NCBI RefSeq assembly: GCF_014198605.1
Contig: NZ_JACIHU010000011.1
DNA from: Rhizobium etli_C
GTDB lineage: Bacteria; Pseudomonadota; Alphaproteobacteria; Rhizobiales; Rhizobiaceae
Strand: one strand, 5' to 3'
DNA length: 64,000 nt
Shown: piece by piece, positions 26,612 to 36,599 of the stretch
Layout: every line of letters starts with the position of its first letter
Position numbering within the stretch: position 1 is the first letter of the stretch
The notes under the pieces: generated by a model
Databases searched by the model: none
Seen by the model: the letters and a program-made list of their open reading frames with translations, nothing else
Told to the model about the DNA's origin: nothing
Position numbers and translations under genes: made by a program

Positions 26612-29494
26612 TCAGAAGAAGCCACGGCGCTGCCACCAGCCGGCCTTCTTCGGCTTGCCGTCGTCGCTTTCGCCATTTTCGCTGCGGGTGGATTTCACTG
26701 TCGGCTCGGAGGAGGCGATGTTGGATTCGCGGTTGGCGCGAACCGGCTTTGCCTCTTCCTGGGCAGGCGTTTGAAGGTCGGCGGAGGCTTCGGCCACCTC
26801 CGGCTCGGCTTCGGCGGCGGGTGCTGCTTCTGCTTCCACTACCGGTTCCTCGACCGGCGATGCGGCGGGCTTGCGACGGCCGCGGCCGCGGGCGGGCTTC
26901 ACTTCCTCGGTGACGACAGCCGCACCCTCCACGGCGGCCGCTGCGGCCTGGTCTTCGCGCTGTTCGGCAGCCGTCTCGACGATTGCAGCGTCGATAGGCG
27001 CCACGTCACTCGAGGTGTCGTCGCCTTCGTCCTCATCGCTGTCGTTGTCTTCGCCGGCTTCACCGCCCGCCAGTTCGGAGCCGTCCTCGGCGCGGTTGCG
27101 GCGACCGCCACGCTTACCGCGACGACGACGCTTGCGGCGCTGCGAGTCTTCGTTTTCGGCACGGGCCTCCGGCGCAGCGCCGGTGGTTTCATCGCCTTCG
27201 GCGCCTTCGTCGTCGCCGTCCTCGTCCTCATCGCCGGCTTCGCCCGCAGCCGATGCAGGCTGTTCGGCATTGCCGTTGCGACCGCGGCGGCGCCTGCGGC
27301 GCTTGCGCTTGCGGTTGCCGTCACCGTCACCTTCCGAGCGCGCCGTGGCGGCGCGTTCGGCCGCTGCCGGCTTTTCCTCGAGTTCCTCGTCTTCGTCCTC
27401 GTCCGCCTCGATGATGATGTCGTCGTCGTCATCCTCGGGAATGGCTGCGAAGTTGAACAGCGTTTCGATCTTGACCGGATTTTCCACGGCCTCGCCGCGA
27501 TCGATGGCGAAATGCTGCGCGCCGACCGAGCCGTCCGCATCGATGACGATCGCCACGCCGAAGCGGCTCTCGTAGTCGACGATGGTCTGGCGCTTGTGGT
27601 TGAGCAGGTAGAGCGCGATGTCGGGGGTCGTCCGCACGGTGATATTGTGCGTCGTATTCTTGAGCAGATACTCTTCGATGCCGCGCAGAACATGCAGCGC
27701 GACGGAGGACTGCGAACGGACGTGGCCGGTGCCGGCGCAATGCGAGCAAACCTGGGTGGTCGATTCGAGAACCGAAGCGCGGATGCGCTGGCGCGACATT
27801 TCGAGCAGGCCGAAATGCGAGATCCGGCCGACCTGAATGCGGGCGCGGTCGTTCTTCAGGCATTCCTTCAGCTTCTTCTCGACGGCGCGATTGTTGCGCT
27901 TTTCTTCCATGTCGATGAAGTCGATGACGATCAGGCCGGCGAGGTCGCGCAGGCGAAGCTGACGGGCGATTTCTTCCGCCGCTTCGAGGTTCGTCTGCAG
28001 CGCCGTGTCCTCGATCGAGTGTTCGCGCGTCGAGCGGCCGGAGTTGACGTCAATCGAAACCAGCGCTTCCGTCTGGTTCATGATCAGATAGCCGCCGGAG
28101 CGCAGCGTCACCTGCGGCTGCAGCATGCGGTCGAGCTGGGCTTCGATGCCCGAACGCGAGAAGATCGGGTGGATGTCGCGATAGGGCTGAACCACCTTGG
28201 CATGGCTCGGCATCAGCATTTTCATGAAGTCTTTGGCTTCACGATAGCCGTCTTCGCCGGCAACGATGATCTCGCCGATATCCTTGTTGTAGAGATCGCG
28301 AATCGAGCGCTTGATCAGCGAGCCTTCCTCATAGACGAGGCAGGGAGCGGTGGAGGCCAGCGTCAGCGTGCGCACGTTCTCCCACAGGCGCATCAGATAT
28401 TCGAAGTCGCGCTTGACCTCGACCTTGGTGCGGTTGGCGCCGGCGGTGCGCAGGATGACGCCCATGCCCTGCGGCACTTCGAGCATGCGCGCGATTTCCT
28501 TCAGGCGCTTGCGGTCGGCAGGGTTGGTGATCTTGCGGGAAATGCCGCCGCCGCGTGCCGTATTCGGCATCAGCACGGAATAGCGGCCGGCGAGCGAGAG
28601 ATAGGTGGTCAGCGCCGCGCCCTTGTTGCCGCGCTCTTCCTTGGCAACCTGCACCAGCAGGATCTGCCGGCGCTTGATGACTTCCTGGATGCGGTACTGC
28701 TTGCGCGGCTTGCGCTGCACGCGGTCCGGCACTTCTTCCATCGCGTCTTCGGCGCCAACGGATTCGATGACTTCCTCTTCACCGTGATCGTCATCGTCAT
28801 CGTCGTCATCGTGACGACGCTTGCTGGTGTCGACGTCCTCGGAGATCGAGTCGGTCTCCACCATCGCGGCCATTGCGCCGCCGGTCGAGCCGTCATCCTC
28901 ATTGTCGACGTTCGCAGCACCTTCGGCTTCGACGTCTGTGGGAACGGCGTCCTCGGTCGCGGTGGTTTCGGCAGCCGCTTCGGTGACCTTCTTGCGGCTG
29001 CGGCGCGGCCGTGCCTTCTTGGCCGGCGCTTCCTCGGCGGCTTCGGGAGATGCCGCCACGGCAACGTCTTCCGCCGTTGCCTCTTCCGTTACGGCAGCCG
29101 GTTCCGGCGCCTCTGCCGGCACAATGCCGACATCCGGCTGGTCCTGGGTCGAAAGGTCGACCATAGGCGCGGTTTCGACATGCTCGACGTCTTCGTCGCG
29201 GCGATGCTCCTCGGCCTCGGCCCGAAGCAGCGCCTGACGGTCGGCGAGCGGTATCTGGTAATAATCGGGGTGGATTTCGGCGAAGGCCAGGAAGCCGTGC
29301 CGGTTGCCGCCGTAATCGACGAAGGCGGCCTGCAGCGAGGGCTCGACCCTCGTTACCTTTGCGAGATAGATATTGCCGCGGATCTGCTTCTTGTGCTGCG
29401 ACTCGAAGTCAAATTCTTCTATGCGGTTTCCGCGAACGACAACGACGCGCGTCTCTTCCTCGTGAGACGCATCGATAAGCATTTTGTCTGCCAT
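26612..29494 (-). CDS. rne: Ribonuclease E
   Basis: 960 residues. The S1 RNA-binding domain starts at GNIYLAKVTRVEPSLQAAFVDY (about 40) and is split by an insert of about 180 residues rich in Glu, Ala and Asp with an eight-Asp run, as in other alphaproteobacterial RNase E. The catalytic core has SIDVNSGRS and IVIDFIDME (metal-binding Asp), and the zinc-link CSHCAGTGH. The C-terminal 300 residues are disordered and alternate acidic and Arg-rich patches, ending GWWQRRGFF. In Caulobacter a terminal GWW binds PNPase; the same is inferred here. It starts mRNA decay and processes rRNA and tRNA. Confidence 0.97.
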   Translation of the reverse strand: MADKMLIDASHEEETRVVVVRGNRIEEFDFESQHKKQIRGNIYLAKVTRVEPSLQAAFVDYGGNRHGFLAFAEIHPDYYQIPLADRQALLRAEAEEHRRDEDVEHVETAPMVDLSTQDQPDVGIVPAEAPEPAAVTEEATAEDVAVAASPEAAEEAPAKKARPRRSRKKVTEAAAETTATEDAVPTDVEAEGAANVDNEDDGSTGGAMAAMVETDSISEDVDTSKRRHDDDDDDDDHGEEEVIESVGAEDAMEEVPDRVQRKPRKQYRIQEVIKRRQILLVQVAKEERGNKGAALTTYLSLAGRYSVLMPNTARGGGISRKITNPADRKRLKEIARMLEVPQGMGVILRTAGANRTKVEVKRDFEYLMRLWENVRTLTLASTAPCLVYEEGSLIKRSIRDLYNKDIGEIIVAGEDGYREAKDFMKMLMPSHAKVVQPYRDIHPIFSRSGIEAQLDRMLQPQVTLRSGGYLIMNQTEALVSIDVNSGRSTREHSIEDTALQTNLEAAEEIARQLRLRDLAGLIVIDFIDMEEKRNNRAVEKKLKECLKNDRARIQVGRISHFGLLEMSRQRIRASVLESTTQVCSHCAGTGHVRSQSSVALHVLRGIEEYLLKNTTHNITVRTTPDIALYLLNHKRQTIVDYESRFGVAIVIDADGSVGAQHFAIDRGEAVENPVKIETLFNFAAIPEDDDDDIIIEADEDEDEELEEKPAAAERAATARSEGDGDGNRKRKRRRRRRGRNGNAEQPASAAGEAGDEDEDGDDEGAEGDETTGAAPEARAENEDSQRRKRRRRGKRGGRRNRAEDGSELAGGEAGEDNDSDEDEGDDTSSDVAPIDAAIVETAAEQREDQAAAAAVEGAAVVTEEVKPARGRGRRKPAASPVEEPVVEAEAAPAAEAEPEVAEASADLQTPAQEEAKPVRANRESNIASSEPTVKSTRSENGESDDGKPKKAGWWQRRGFF

Positions 29495-30118
29495 GTAAGC
29501 TGTGCTCCTCGGCGTGGCCGCGAGAGCGCATTCCCGACTGCTGTAGAAACAGAAAGAATGCGGTCCACCGTGGCCGCGCCGGATAATGAAAGTCGCGCCT
29601 GGCGCGAAGAGGAGAGCAGCAGCCAGACCGCAGCCGGAACCATTTTGGTCCGGGGCCTGTACACTTCAGATAAAACCTGCTGCGAAACCATCAACAACCA
29701 AGCGTGATCGACAAATACGAAGACCCTTTTCGGGTCCGATGAGGTTGCTCCCTGAGAGCGTGGTGGCTGATCCACCAATGAAGTTCCGACCAGAAGCCGG
29801 AAAATCAGGATCCAGTTCTCGGGTTGAAGCGCATGAGACGGCGGACGATGACCGATGTGGCGCCAGGTCCAGATCTGGCTGGCAGCCCTTGCGGCGACTC
29901 TATCCCGTCAACACTTCTACCCTAAAATGCCTTGTATGTTTTCTCTGTTACAATAGCAAGGGAAAAGCCAAATGTGCCATAATATTGATGGATTTCGGAA
30001 CACATAGAAGTTGGGGGCCAGTGATTGCGATTCGGCAGGCGGCAAAGGCGTTTCGCTCTCGGGCGTCCGCTCCGGCCATGTCGGGTCCATCGCGCTGTAA
30101 ATAGGATGTGGCGGTTTA
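29495..30118. other. Long divergent intergenic region; structured rne leader
   Basis: 624 bp between rne (minus) and amiC (plus). On the rne side are several stems: CGCATTC/GAATGCG within 29528-29562, TCGCGCC-T-GGCGCGA near 29592-29606, and GACCC-TTTT-CGGGTC near 29723-29737. Such a leader could serve RNase E autoregulation, known for this gene in other bacteria. I see no protein gene; the right half holds the amiC promoter side, without clear hexamers. Confidence 0.45.
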
Positions 30119-31393
30119 TTGTTTAAGAGGGCTCGGATCGCGGCGCAGTCCGCAACGCGGCGATCGACATTCGCAAGGCGGCTCATGACGGCGGTGTTCG
30201 TCGCCGGCTGTATTCTGCCTGGTGTCGCGGCTTCGGCCGAGACGAGGGATCCGTTGCTTGCCTATGGCGCGCGCATCATCGGCGACGACGCCAGAACACG
30301 TATTGTCATCGATTTCGACCGCGAACCGCGGTTCTCCGTTCACTATATCGCCAATCCTGAACGCATCGTCGTCGACCTGCCGGCGACCGCCTTCGGCTTT
30401 CCGGGCAAGGATCTGGCCGCCCACGGCCTCTTCAGGGACATCCGCTACGGCAAGATGGACGAGGAGAGCGCCCGCATCGTGCTGACAGCGGCACGGCCGG
30501 TGAAGCTTTCCCTCGCAAAGGTGCAGGCCGACGAGGCCGGCAAGGGGCATCGGCTGGTGCTTGAGGCCGAGATGATCGACAAGCAGGCCTTTGCCGAACT
30601 GGTCAAGACACAATCATGGAGCGACCGGGCCTGGAACGATCGGGACGCCGCGGCCCAGACGACGAGCGCCATTCCCGCACCTGCGAAAACCGCCCCCGGG
30701 GATTTCGTCATCGCCGTCGATGCCGGCCATGGCGGCATTGATACCGGCGCGATCGGCGTCGATACCAAGACCGAGGAAAAGCAGGTGACGCTTGCCTTCG
30801 CCAAGGCTCTGACCGACCGGCTGAACAAGGAGCCGGGCATCAAAGCCTTCCTGACCCGCAATGACGATGAGTTCCTGTCGCTTTCCCAGCGCGTGCTGAT
30901 TGCCCGCCAGAACCATGCCGGCCTGTTTATTTCGCTGCATGCCGACACGCTCAAGCAGAAGGATATCCGCGGCGCGACCGTCTATACGATCTCGGACAAG
31001 GCCTCCGACAAGCTCGCCGCCGACCTTGCCGAACGCGAGAACCTTTCCGACCAGATCGCCGGCAAGGAGACGGTCGCCGAGCCTCCCGAGGTCGCCGACA
31101 TCCTGCTCGACCTGACGCGGCGCGAGACGCAGGCCTTTTCGATCTCGCTGGCCGAGAGCGTGCTGAAATCCTTCAAGGATCAGGTCGGTACCATCAACAA
31201 TCCGCACCGCCATGCTGGCTTCCGCGTGCTGCAGGCCCCCGACGTGCCGTCGATCCTGCTCGAGCTGGGATTCCTCTCGAATGCCGAGGATGAGAAACGG
31301 CTGCTCGATGAGAGCTGGCGCGGCAAGATAGCCGATCTGCTGACCGACGCAGTGAAGCGGTATCGCAGCGGCGTCGTTGCAAATGGCGGCTGA
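30119..31393 (+). CDS. amiC: N-acetylmuramoyl-L-alanine amidase (AmiC type)
   Basis: 424 residues. An Arg-rich N-terminus (TRRSTFARRL) leads into a signal peptide core ending near AASA-E (about residue 40). An AMIN domain (residues about 45-150, cell-wall targeting) precedes the Amidase_3 zinc domain with DAGHGGIDTGAIG, the LSLSQRV block, FISLHADT and the C-terminal catalytic Glu in ILLELGFLSN. It cuts stem peptides from peptidoglycan during cell separation. The start is a TTG; an ATG at 30185 is possible but would leave the signal peptide without its charged n-region. Confidence 0.93.
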   Translation: MFKRARIAAQSATRRSTFARRLMTAVFVAGCILPGVAASAETRDPLLAYGARIIGDDARTRIVIDFDREPRFSVHYIANPERIVVDLPATAFGFPGKDLAAHGLFRDIRYGKMDEESARIVLTAARPVKLSLAKVQADEAGKGHRLVLEAEMIDKQAFAELVKTQSWSDRAWNDRDAAAQTTSAIPAPAKTAPGDFVIAVDAGHGGIDTGAIGVDTKTEEKQVTLAFAKALTDRLNKEPGIKAFLTRNDDEFLSLSQRVLIARQNHAGLFISLHADTLKQKDIRGATVYTISDKASDKLAADLAERENLSDQIAGKETVAEPPEVADILLDLTRRETQAFSISLAESVLKSFKDQVGTINNPHRHAGFRVLQAPDVPSILLELGFLSNAEDEKRLLDESWRGKIADLLTDAVKRYRSGVVANGG

Positions 31394-31800
31394 TGCATGC
31401 AGCAGTTGAAAGTGCTACAGTGTCGCTTGCGTCTATGAAAGGCGCGCGGTCAGGGCGCCGGCCGGTTGATTAAAGTCGGTACCCGTAAAAACAAAGAGTT
31501 GAGTGCGCTGCTAGAATCAACTTCGCAGCCGCGTGCTCCGGATTGGTGGCGGGCAGGGGCGTTGCTTGGATGTGACAGTTCCGATGAAACGCGGCCGCAG
31601 CGATGAATGCGGCGGGCAGGGCCCTATTTTGCTCACATTCACGCCGTTACTCCGGCCTATGTTTCACAGCCTGAAGCGCGGAATCGGCTTGTAGCGGTAG
31701 CGCTCATGGAGTAAGCCGCGCGCAACGTGCAAATTGCCTTGATCTGTGCAATCGTTGCGTCTGTGCCGATTGAAGATCGAAGAGACCGGTAGCTGAAAAT
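31394..31800. other. Intergenic region amiC-mrcA
   Basis: 407 bp with no gene I can support on either strand. It contains an inverted repeat AGTTGA/TCAACT (about 31498-31523) and the presumed mrcA promoter, for which no convincing hexamer pair was found. Confidence 0.4.
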
Positions 31801-34260
31801 ATGGTTAGACTTCTTGGATATTTCTTCGGAATGGCCTGCGTCCTGTTTCTGGTCGCGGCGGCGGGTATTGCCATCTATCTCGCCAATGTCGCGAAGGATC
31901 TCCCGGACTATGCCGTTCTGAACAGCTACGCGCCGCCGGTGACGACGCGCGTGCATGCCGGCAACGGCGCTCTGATGGCTGAATATGCCAAGGAAAAGCG
32001 TCTCTTCCTGCCGATCCAGGCCATCCCCGACCGCGTCAAGGCTGCTTTTCTGTCGGCCGAAGACAAGAATTTCTACAACCATCCGGGCGTCGACCTGACT
32101 GGCCTTGGCCGGGCAATCCTCGTCAATCTGCAAAATTTCGGTTCCGGCCGCCGCCCGGTCGGCGCCTCGACAATCACCCAGCAGGTGGCCAAGAATTTCC
32201 TTTTGAGCTCGGATCAGACGATCGACCGCAAGATCAAGGAAGCAATTCTCTCCTTCCGCATCGAGCAGGCCTACAGCAAGGACAAAATTCTCGAGCTCTA
32301 CCTGAACGAGATATTTTTCGGCCTGAATTCCTACGGCATCGCCGGCGCGGCACTCACCTATTTCAACAAGTCCGTTACCGAACTGACCGTAGCCGAAGCC
32401 GCCTATCTGGCATCGCTGCCGAAAGGTCCGGCCAATTATCATCCTTTCCGCCATCCCGAAGCTGCGCTCGAGCGCCGCAACTGGGTGATCGACCGCATGG
32501 TCGAGAACGGCTATGTCAGCCAGAGCGACGGCGCGGACGCCAAGAAGCAGCCGCTCGGCGTGACCGCCCGCAGCACTGGCCCCTCGCTCTTCGCGTCCGA
32601 CTTTTTCGCCGAAGCCGTGCGCCGTCAGCTGATCGATCAATATGGCGAGAAGGTCCTCTACGAGGGCGGCCTTTCGGTGCGCACCTCGCTCGATCCGCAG
32701 ATGCAGCTTGCTGCCCGCAAGGCGCTGCAGGATGGCCTCGTGACCTATGACGAGCGCCGCGGGTTCCATGGGCCCATCAAGCAGATCGATGCAAGCGGTG
32801 ACTGGGGCAAGGCGCTTGTCGATGTTCCCGCGCTGTCCGACGTGCCCGAATGGCGCCTCGCCGTCGTGCTCGCCGCATCGGATAGCAATGTCGACATCGG
32901 CCTGCAGCCGGCCAAGGACGGCAGCGGCAAGGTGGCGGCCGACCGGCAGCGTGGCACGATAGACGCCAAGAACATGCAATGGGCCTACCGTTCGGCGGAC
33001 GGCTCGCGCAAGACCGCAAAAACGCCGGCCGGCGTCTTGAACCCGGGCGACGTCGTCTATGTCGAGAAGCTCGGTGACGAGGCGTCGACCTCCTATCGCC
33101 TGCGCCAGCCGCCGAAGGTGCAGGGTGGCCTGGTCGCCATGGATCCGAAGACCGGCCGCGTGCTCGCCATGGTCGGCGGCTTCTCCTATGCCCAGTCCGA
33201 ATTCAACCGCGCCACCCAGGCGATGCGTCAGCCGGGCTCCTCCTTCAAGCCCTTCGTCTATGCGGCGGCGATGGACAATGGTTATACGCCGGCGTCCGTC
33301 ATCATGGACGCGCCAATCGAAATCGTCTCGGGCGGCCAGGTCTGGAGGCCGGAAAACTATGGCGGCGAATCCGGCGGCCCGTCGACGCTGCGTTCGGGCA
33401 TCGAGCATTCGCGCAACCTGATGACGGTGCGCCTTGCCAACGATCTCGGCATGAACATCGTTGCCGAATATGCCGAACGCTTCGGCATCTACGATCACAT
33501 GCTGCCGGTGCTCTCCATGTCGCTCGGCGCCGGCGACACGACGGTGCTGCGCATGGTCTCGGCCTATTCGGTCATCGCCAATGGCGGCAAGCAGATCAAG
33601 CCGACCCTGATCGACCGCATCCAGGACCGCTACGGCAAGACGATCTTCAAGCATGAAGAGCGCCTGTGCGAGGGCTGCAATGCCAGCGACTGGCAGAATC
33701 AGGAAGAGCCGAATGTCGTCGACAACCGCGAAACCGTCCTCGACCCGATGACCGCCTATCAGATCACCTCGATGATGCAGGGCGTCATTCAGCGCGGCAC
33801 GGCCGCCGGCAAGATCGATCTCGGCGGCCGCGACGTCGCCGGCAAGACCGGCACCACCAACGATGAGAAGGATGCCTGGTTCGTCGGCTTCACGCCGGAT
33901 CTGGTCGCCGGCCTCTATATGGGCTTCGATACGCCGGGCCCGCTCGGCCGCGGCGGCACCGGCGGCGGTCTCTCCGCTCCGATCTTCAACGAATTCATGC
34001 AGGCCGCCGTCAAGGACACGCCGGAATCGAAGTTCGTCATTCCGCCGGGCATGAACCTGATCCCGATCGACCGCAAGACCGGTATGGCCGCCGTCGACGG
34101 CGATCCGAACACCATCATCGAGGCCTTCAAGCCCGGCACCGGCCCGGCCGACAGCTTCAACGTCATCGGCATGGACAGCACCATGGCGCCGGAAGAAATC
34201 CTGAAGACCTCGCCGCAGGCCAACCAGGCCGTCCAGACCGGCACGCCCGGCCTGTTCTGA
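31801..34260 (+). CDS. mrcA: Penicillin-binding protein 1A (bifunctional peptidoglycan synthase)
   Basis: 819 residues. One N-terminal membrane anchor (residues about 7-30), a GT51 transglycosylase domain with the catalytic Glu in SAEDKNFYNHPGVD (about residue 85) and STITQQVAKNFLL, then a transpeptidase domain with the SxxK serine at 480 (SSFK), SxN (SRN) in IEHSRNLMT and the KTG motif at Lys682. It polymerises and cross-links the cell wall. It is followed by prfB on the same strand. A hairpin GCCGCGG/CCGCGGC at 34284-34307 lies between them. Confidence 0.97.
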   Translation: MVRLLGYFFGMACVLFLVAAAGIAIYLANVAKDLPDYAVLNSYAPPVTTRVHAGNGALMAEYAKEKRLFLPIQAIPDRVKAAFLSAEDKNFYNHPGVDLTGLGRAILVNLQNFGSGRRPVGASTITQQVAKNFLLSSDQTIDRKIKEAILSFRIEQAYSKDKILELYLNEIFFGLNSYGIAGAALTYFNKSVTELTVAEAAYLASLPKGPANYHPFRHPEAALERRNWVIDRMVENGYVSQSDGADAKKQPLGVTARSTGPSLFASDFFAEAVRRQLIDQYGEKVLYEGGLSVRTSLDPQMQLAARKALQDGLVTYDERRGFHGPIKQIDASGDWGKALVDVPALSDVPEWRLAVVLAASDSNVDIGLQPAKDGSGKVAADRQRGTIDAKNMQWAYRSADGSRKTAKTPAGVLNPGDVVYVEKLGDEASTSYRLRQPPKVQGGLVAMDPKTGRVLAMVGGFSYAQSEFNRATQAMRQPGSSFKPFVYAAAMDNGYTPASVIMDAPIEIVSGGQVWRPENYGGESGGPSTLRSGIEHSRNLMTVRLANDLGMNIVAEYAERFGIYDHMLPVLSMSLGAGDTTVLRMVSAYSVIANGGKQIKPTLIDRIQDRYGKTIFKHEERLCEGCNASDWQNQEEPNVVDNRETVLDPMTAYQITSMMQGVIQRGTAAGKIDLGGRDVAGKTGTTNDEKDAWFVGFTPDLVAGLYMGFDTPGPLGRGGTGGGLSAPIFNEFMQAAVKDTPESKFVIPPGMNLIPIDRKTGMAAVDGDPNTIIEAFKPGTGPADSFNVIGMDSTMAPEEILKTSPQANQAVQTGTPGLF

Positions 34261-34359
34261 CCATCGCCGAATTTTGAACGCCGGCCGCGGCTCTTTACAT
34301 CCGCGGCGGGCGTCTCTATTCACCAGCATCTGAAAAGACAGTTACGGAAAAGCAGGAAA

Positions 34360-35491
34360 ATGCGAGCCGAAATCGAAAACGTGGTCAATGAAACCAAGCA
34401 GGCTATCACCCTGCTGAGGAGGCATCTTTGACTGGGACCAGGCGATAAGACGACTGGACTGGTTGAACAACAAGGCAGAGGATCCGAACCTCTGGAACGA
34501 CGCCACCGAAGCGCAGAAGCTGATGCGCGAGCGCCAGCAGCTCGATGACGGCATCAACGGCGTCAAGCAGCTCGAACAGCAGCTCAACGACAATATCGAG
34601 TTGATCGAGCTCGGCGAAGAAGAGGGCGACCAGAGTGTCGTCAAAGAAGCCGAAGACACGCTGAAGGCCTTAAAGGCCGAGGCTGCGCGCCGCCAGGTGG
34701 AGGCGATGCTCTCCGGCGAAGCCGATGGCAACGACACCTATCTTGAAGTCCATTCCGGCGCCGGCGGCACCGAAAGCCAGGACTGGGCGAACATGCTGCT
34801 GCGCATGTACACCCGCTGGGCCGAACGCCAGCGTTTCAAGGTCGAGCTTCTCGAAGTCCACGACGGCGAAGAGGCGGGCATCAAGTCCGCGACCCTGCTC
34901 GTCAAGGGGCACAATGCCTATGGCTGGCTGAAGACGGAATCGGGCGTGCACCGTCTGGTGCGCATCTCGCCTTACGACAGCAATGCGCGTCGCCACACCT
35001 CCTTCTCGTCGATCTGGGTCTATCCCGTCGTCGACGACTCGATCCAGATCGAGATCAACGAAGGCGATTGCCGCATCGACACCTATCGCTCTTCGGGCGC
35101 CGGCGGCCAGCACGTCAACACCACCGACTCTGCCGTGCGCATCACCCATATCCCGACCGGCATCGTCGTGCAGTGCCAGCAGGAACGGTCGCAGCACAAG
35201 AACCGCGCCAAGGCCTGGGACATGCTGCGCGCCCGCATGTATGAAGCGGAACTGAAGAAGCGCGAGGACGCCGCCAACGCCGAAGCCGCCTCCAAGACGG
35301 ATATCGGCTGGGGCCACCAGATCCGCTCTTACGTGCTGCAGCCTTACCAGCTGGTCAAGGACCTGCGCACCGGCGTCGCCAGCACCGCTCCTGATGACGT
35401 GCTCGACGGCGATCTGAACGAATTCATGGAAGCGGCCCTTGCCCACCGCATCAGCGGCGCCGCCGACGCGGTCGTCGAGGATGTCGACTGA
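34360..35491 (+). CDS. prfB: Peptide chain release factor 2, with programmed +1 frameshift
   Basis: Translation starts at ATG 34360 and reaches CTT TGA at 34426-34431. Skipping the T at 34429 continues in the +1 frame as DWDQAIRRLDWLNNK to the stop at 35491, giving 376 residues. The site has all the known elements: an AGGAGG Shine-Dalgarno-like stretch 3 bases before CTT, then CTT-TGA-C. RF2 thereby senses its own level. The GGQ hydrolysis motif is at residues 248-250; the stop-codon recognition tripeptide reads Ser203-Pro-Tyr205, where E. coli has SPF. RF2 ends translation at UAA and UGA. Confidence 0.96.
34426..34431 (+). promoter_or_regulatory. prfB: Programmed +1 frameshift site of prfB
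   Basis: CTTTGA followed by C, with AGGAGG at 34417-34422. The in-frame TGA is the RF2 stop codon itself; when RF2 is scarce the ribosome slips from CTT to TTT and continues. Confidence 0.93.
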
Positions 35492-35517
35492 CAGGCAGCA
35501 GCGAGATCGAATGGCGA

Positions 35518-35546
35518 GAAGGCTCCGGAGACGGGGCCTTCTTTCG
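35518..35546. terminator. Terminator at the prfB / hydrolase convergent junction
   Basis: Stem GAAGGCTCC (35518-35526) and GGGGCCTTC (35533-35541), loop GGAGAC, followed by TTT on the plus strand. It ends prfB transcription just before the convergent hydrolase gene. Confidence 0.65.
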
Positions 35547-35547
35547 T

Positions 35548-36567
35548 TCAGGCGATGGCGCAGATGTCGCCGCCCTGAAACAGCGCTGCCGACAGATCGG
35601 CGGTCTCGTCATGAATGGCTGCGCGCGCGATATCAGGGGGATCGGTGAAGAGCTCGGCCGCAAAGGCAAAGCCCAATCCCGTGCCCTCCGGTACGAAGAC
35701 ATAATGCCCGAGGCCGCCGCCGAAGATCTTGAGCGCGCTGCGCGCCAGCCGCGCATGCAGCCATGCAGAACATTCTTCGGCCGGTGCCGCCCTGTCGGCA
35801 TCGCCGACCAGGATAAGAGCTGGTGCCCCGATCGTTTTCAGACTTTCCTCGCTGAAACCGAAAATGGAGCGACCCGGCGCGCAGAGGAGCGCGGCCTTGA
35901 TCCTGTCGTCTCGATAGGATCGCGACATGCGGGACCATGACTGGCGAAACACATCGCTCCCGCGCAGCAACGAGGGGATATGATCGGCAAGGTCGGGAAA
36001 TTCCCTTGGGCCGCGCGGCCCACCCGGTTTCAGCCTTGACGGTTCGAACTGCGAGAACCGGGCGACGGCGCCGAGAAGCAGCATGACGCTATAGGCTCCG
36101 GCCGAAAATCCGGCCGCAAACGCACGGGCTGTATCGATCCGGCCGGCGAGATCGCCGAGCCAGTCGCGACTGCGGTCCAGCATCAGGCTTAGGTCCGGCG
36201 CCCGTTCCCAGAGACAGGTAAAGCCTTCGGCCCGATAGGGCTCGATGCCGGTATTGCCGTGATGGTTGACGCCGAGCGCAACAAATCCGCGCTCCACCAG
36301 GCGCCGCGCCAGCCATTCCAGCCCCGCCGCAGATCCGCCGGTGCCGTGCGACAGCAGGACGAGGGGATAAGGCCTGCTTGCCGCCCGAATCGGCGCGTCG
36401 CGGGCGACCGCCGCCTTGCGAAACCAGCTTCGTTCCCGAATATCGCTTTCCCGCGCGTCATCGGCAGCCGGATACCACAGAGCCCAGCTGACGGGCCTCG
36501 GGCCGACTTCGTCCCAGTCCGGTCTTTGGTCGTCGTAAAGTACCCCGTCGCGAAAGCCGAGTTTCAT
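35548..36567 (-). CDS. Alpha/beta hydrolase, dienelactone-hydrolase-like
   Basis: 339 residues. An oxyanion-hole block LVLLSHGTGGSAAGLEWLA (about residues 69-87), nucleophile elbow GFSAGA (Ser about 154), Asp in ILVGDADRAAP and a His near GLGHYVF complete a plausible catalytic triad. The family includes platelet-activating-factor-acetylhydrolase-like and other predicted dienelactone hydrolases; the substrate is unknown. No signal peptide is seen. It lies downstream of the nadK-lipoprotein pair on the same strand, but 32 bp away. Confidence 0.85.
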   Translation of the reverse strand: MKLGFRDGVLYDDQRPDWDEVGPRPVSWALWYPAADDARESDIRERSWFRKAAVARDAPIRAASRPYPLVLLSHGTGGSAAGLEWLARRLVERGFVALGVNHHGNTGIEPYRAEGFTCLWERAPDLSLMLDRSRDWLGDLAGRIDTARAFAAGFSAGAYSVMLLLGAVARFSQFEPSRLKPGGPRGPREFPDLADHIPSLLRGSDVFRQSWSRMSRSYRDDRIKAALLCAPGRSIFGFSEESLKTIGAPALILVGDADRAAPAEECSAWLHARLARSALKIFGGGLGHYVFVPEGTGLGFAFAAELFTDPPDIARAAIHDETADLSAALFQGGDICAIA

Positions 36568-36599
36568 CGTCTAAGCCTGTGCAAACAGCGTCTCGCTGT

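Noticed and set aside
26900..27420. Repetitive codons in the rne 3' region as a CRISPR-like or satellite array
   Set aside because: They encode the Arg- and Glu-rich disordered tail of RNase E; no regular repeat-spacer pattern exists.
31657..34329. An 890-codon frame antisense to mrcA
   Set aside because: Shadow of the PBP1A gene; Arg/Ala/His-rich composition without recognisable domains.
34360..34431. In-frame stop early in prfB read as a disrupting mutation
   Set aside because: The CTT-TGA-C context with AGGAGG upstream is the known programmed frameshift, so the gene is intact.
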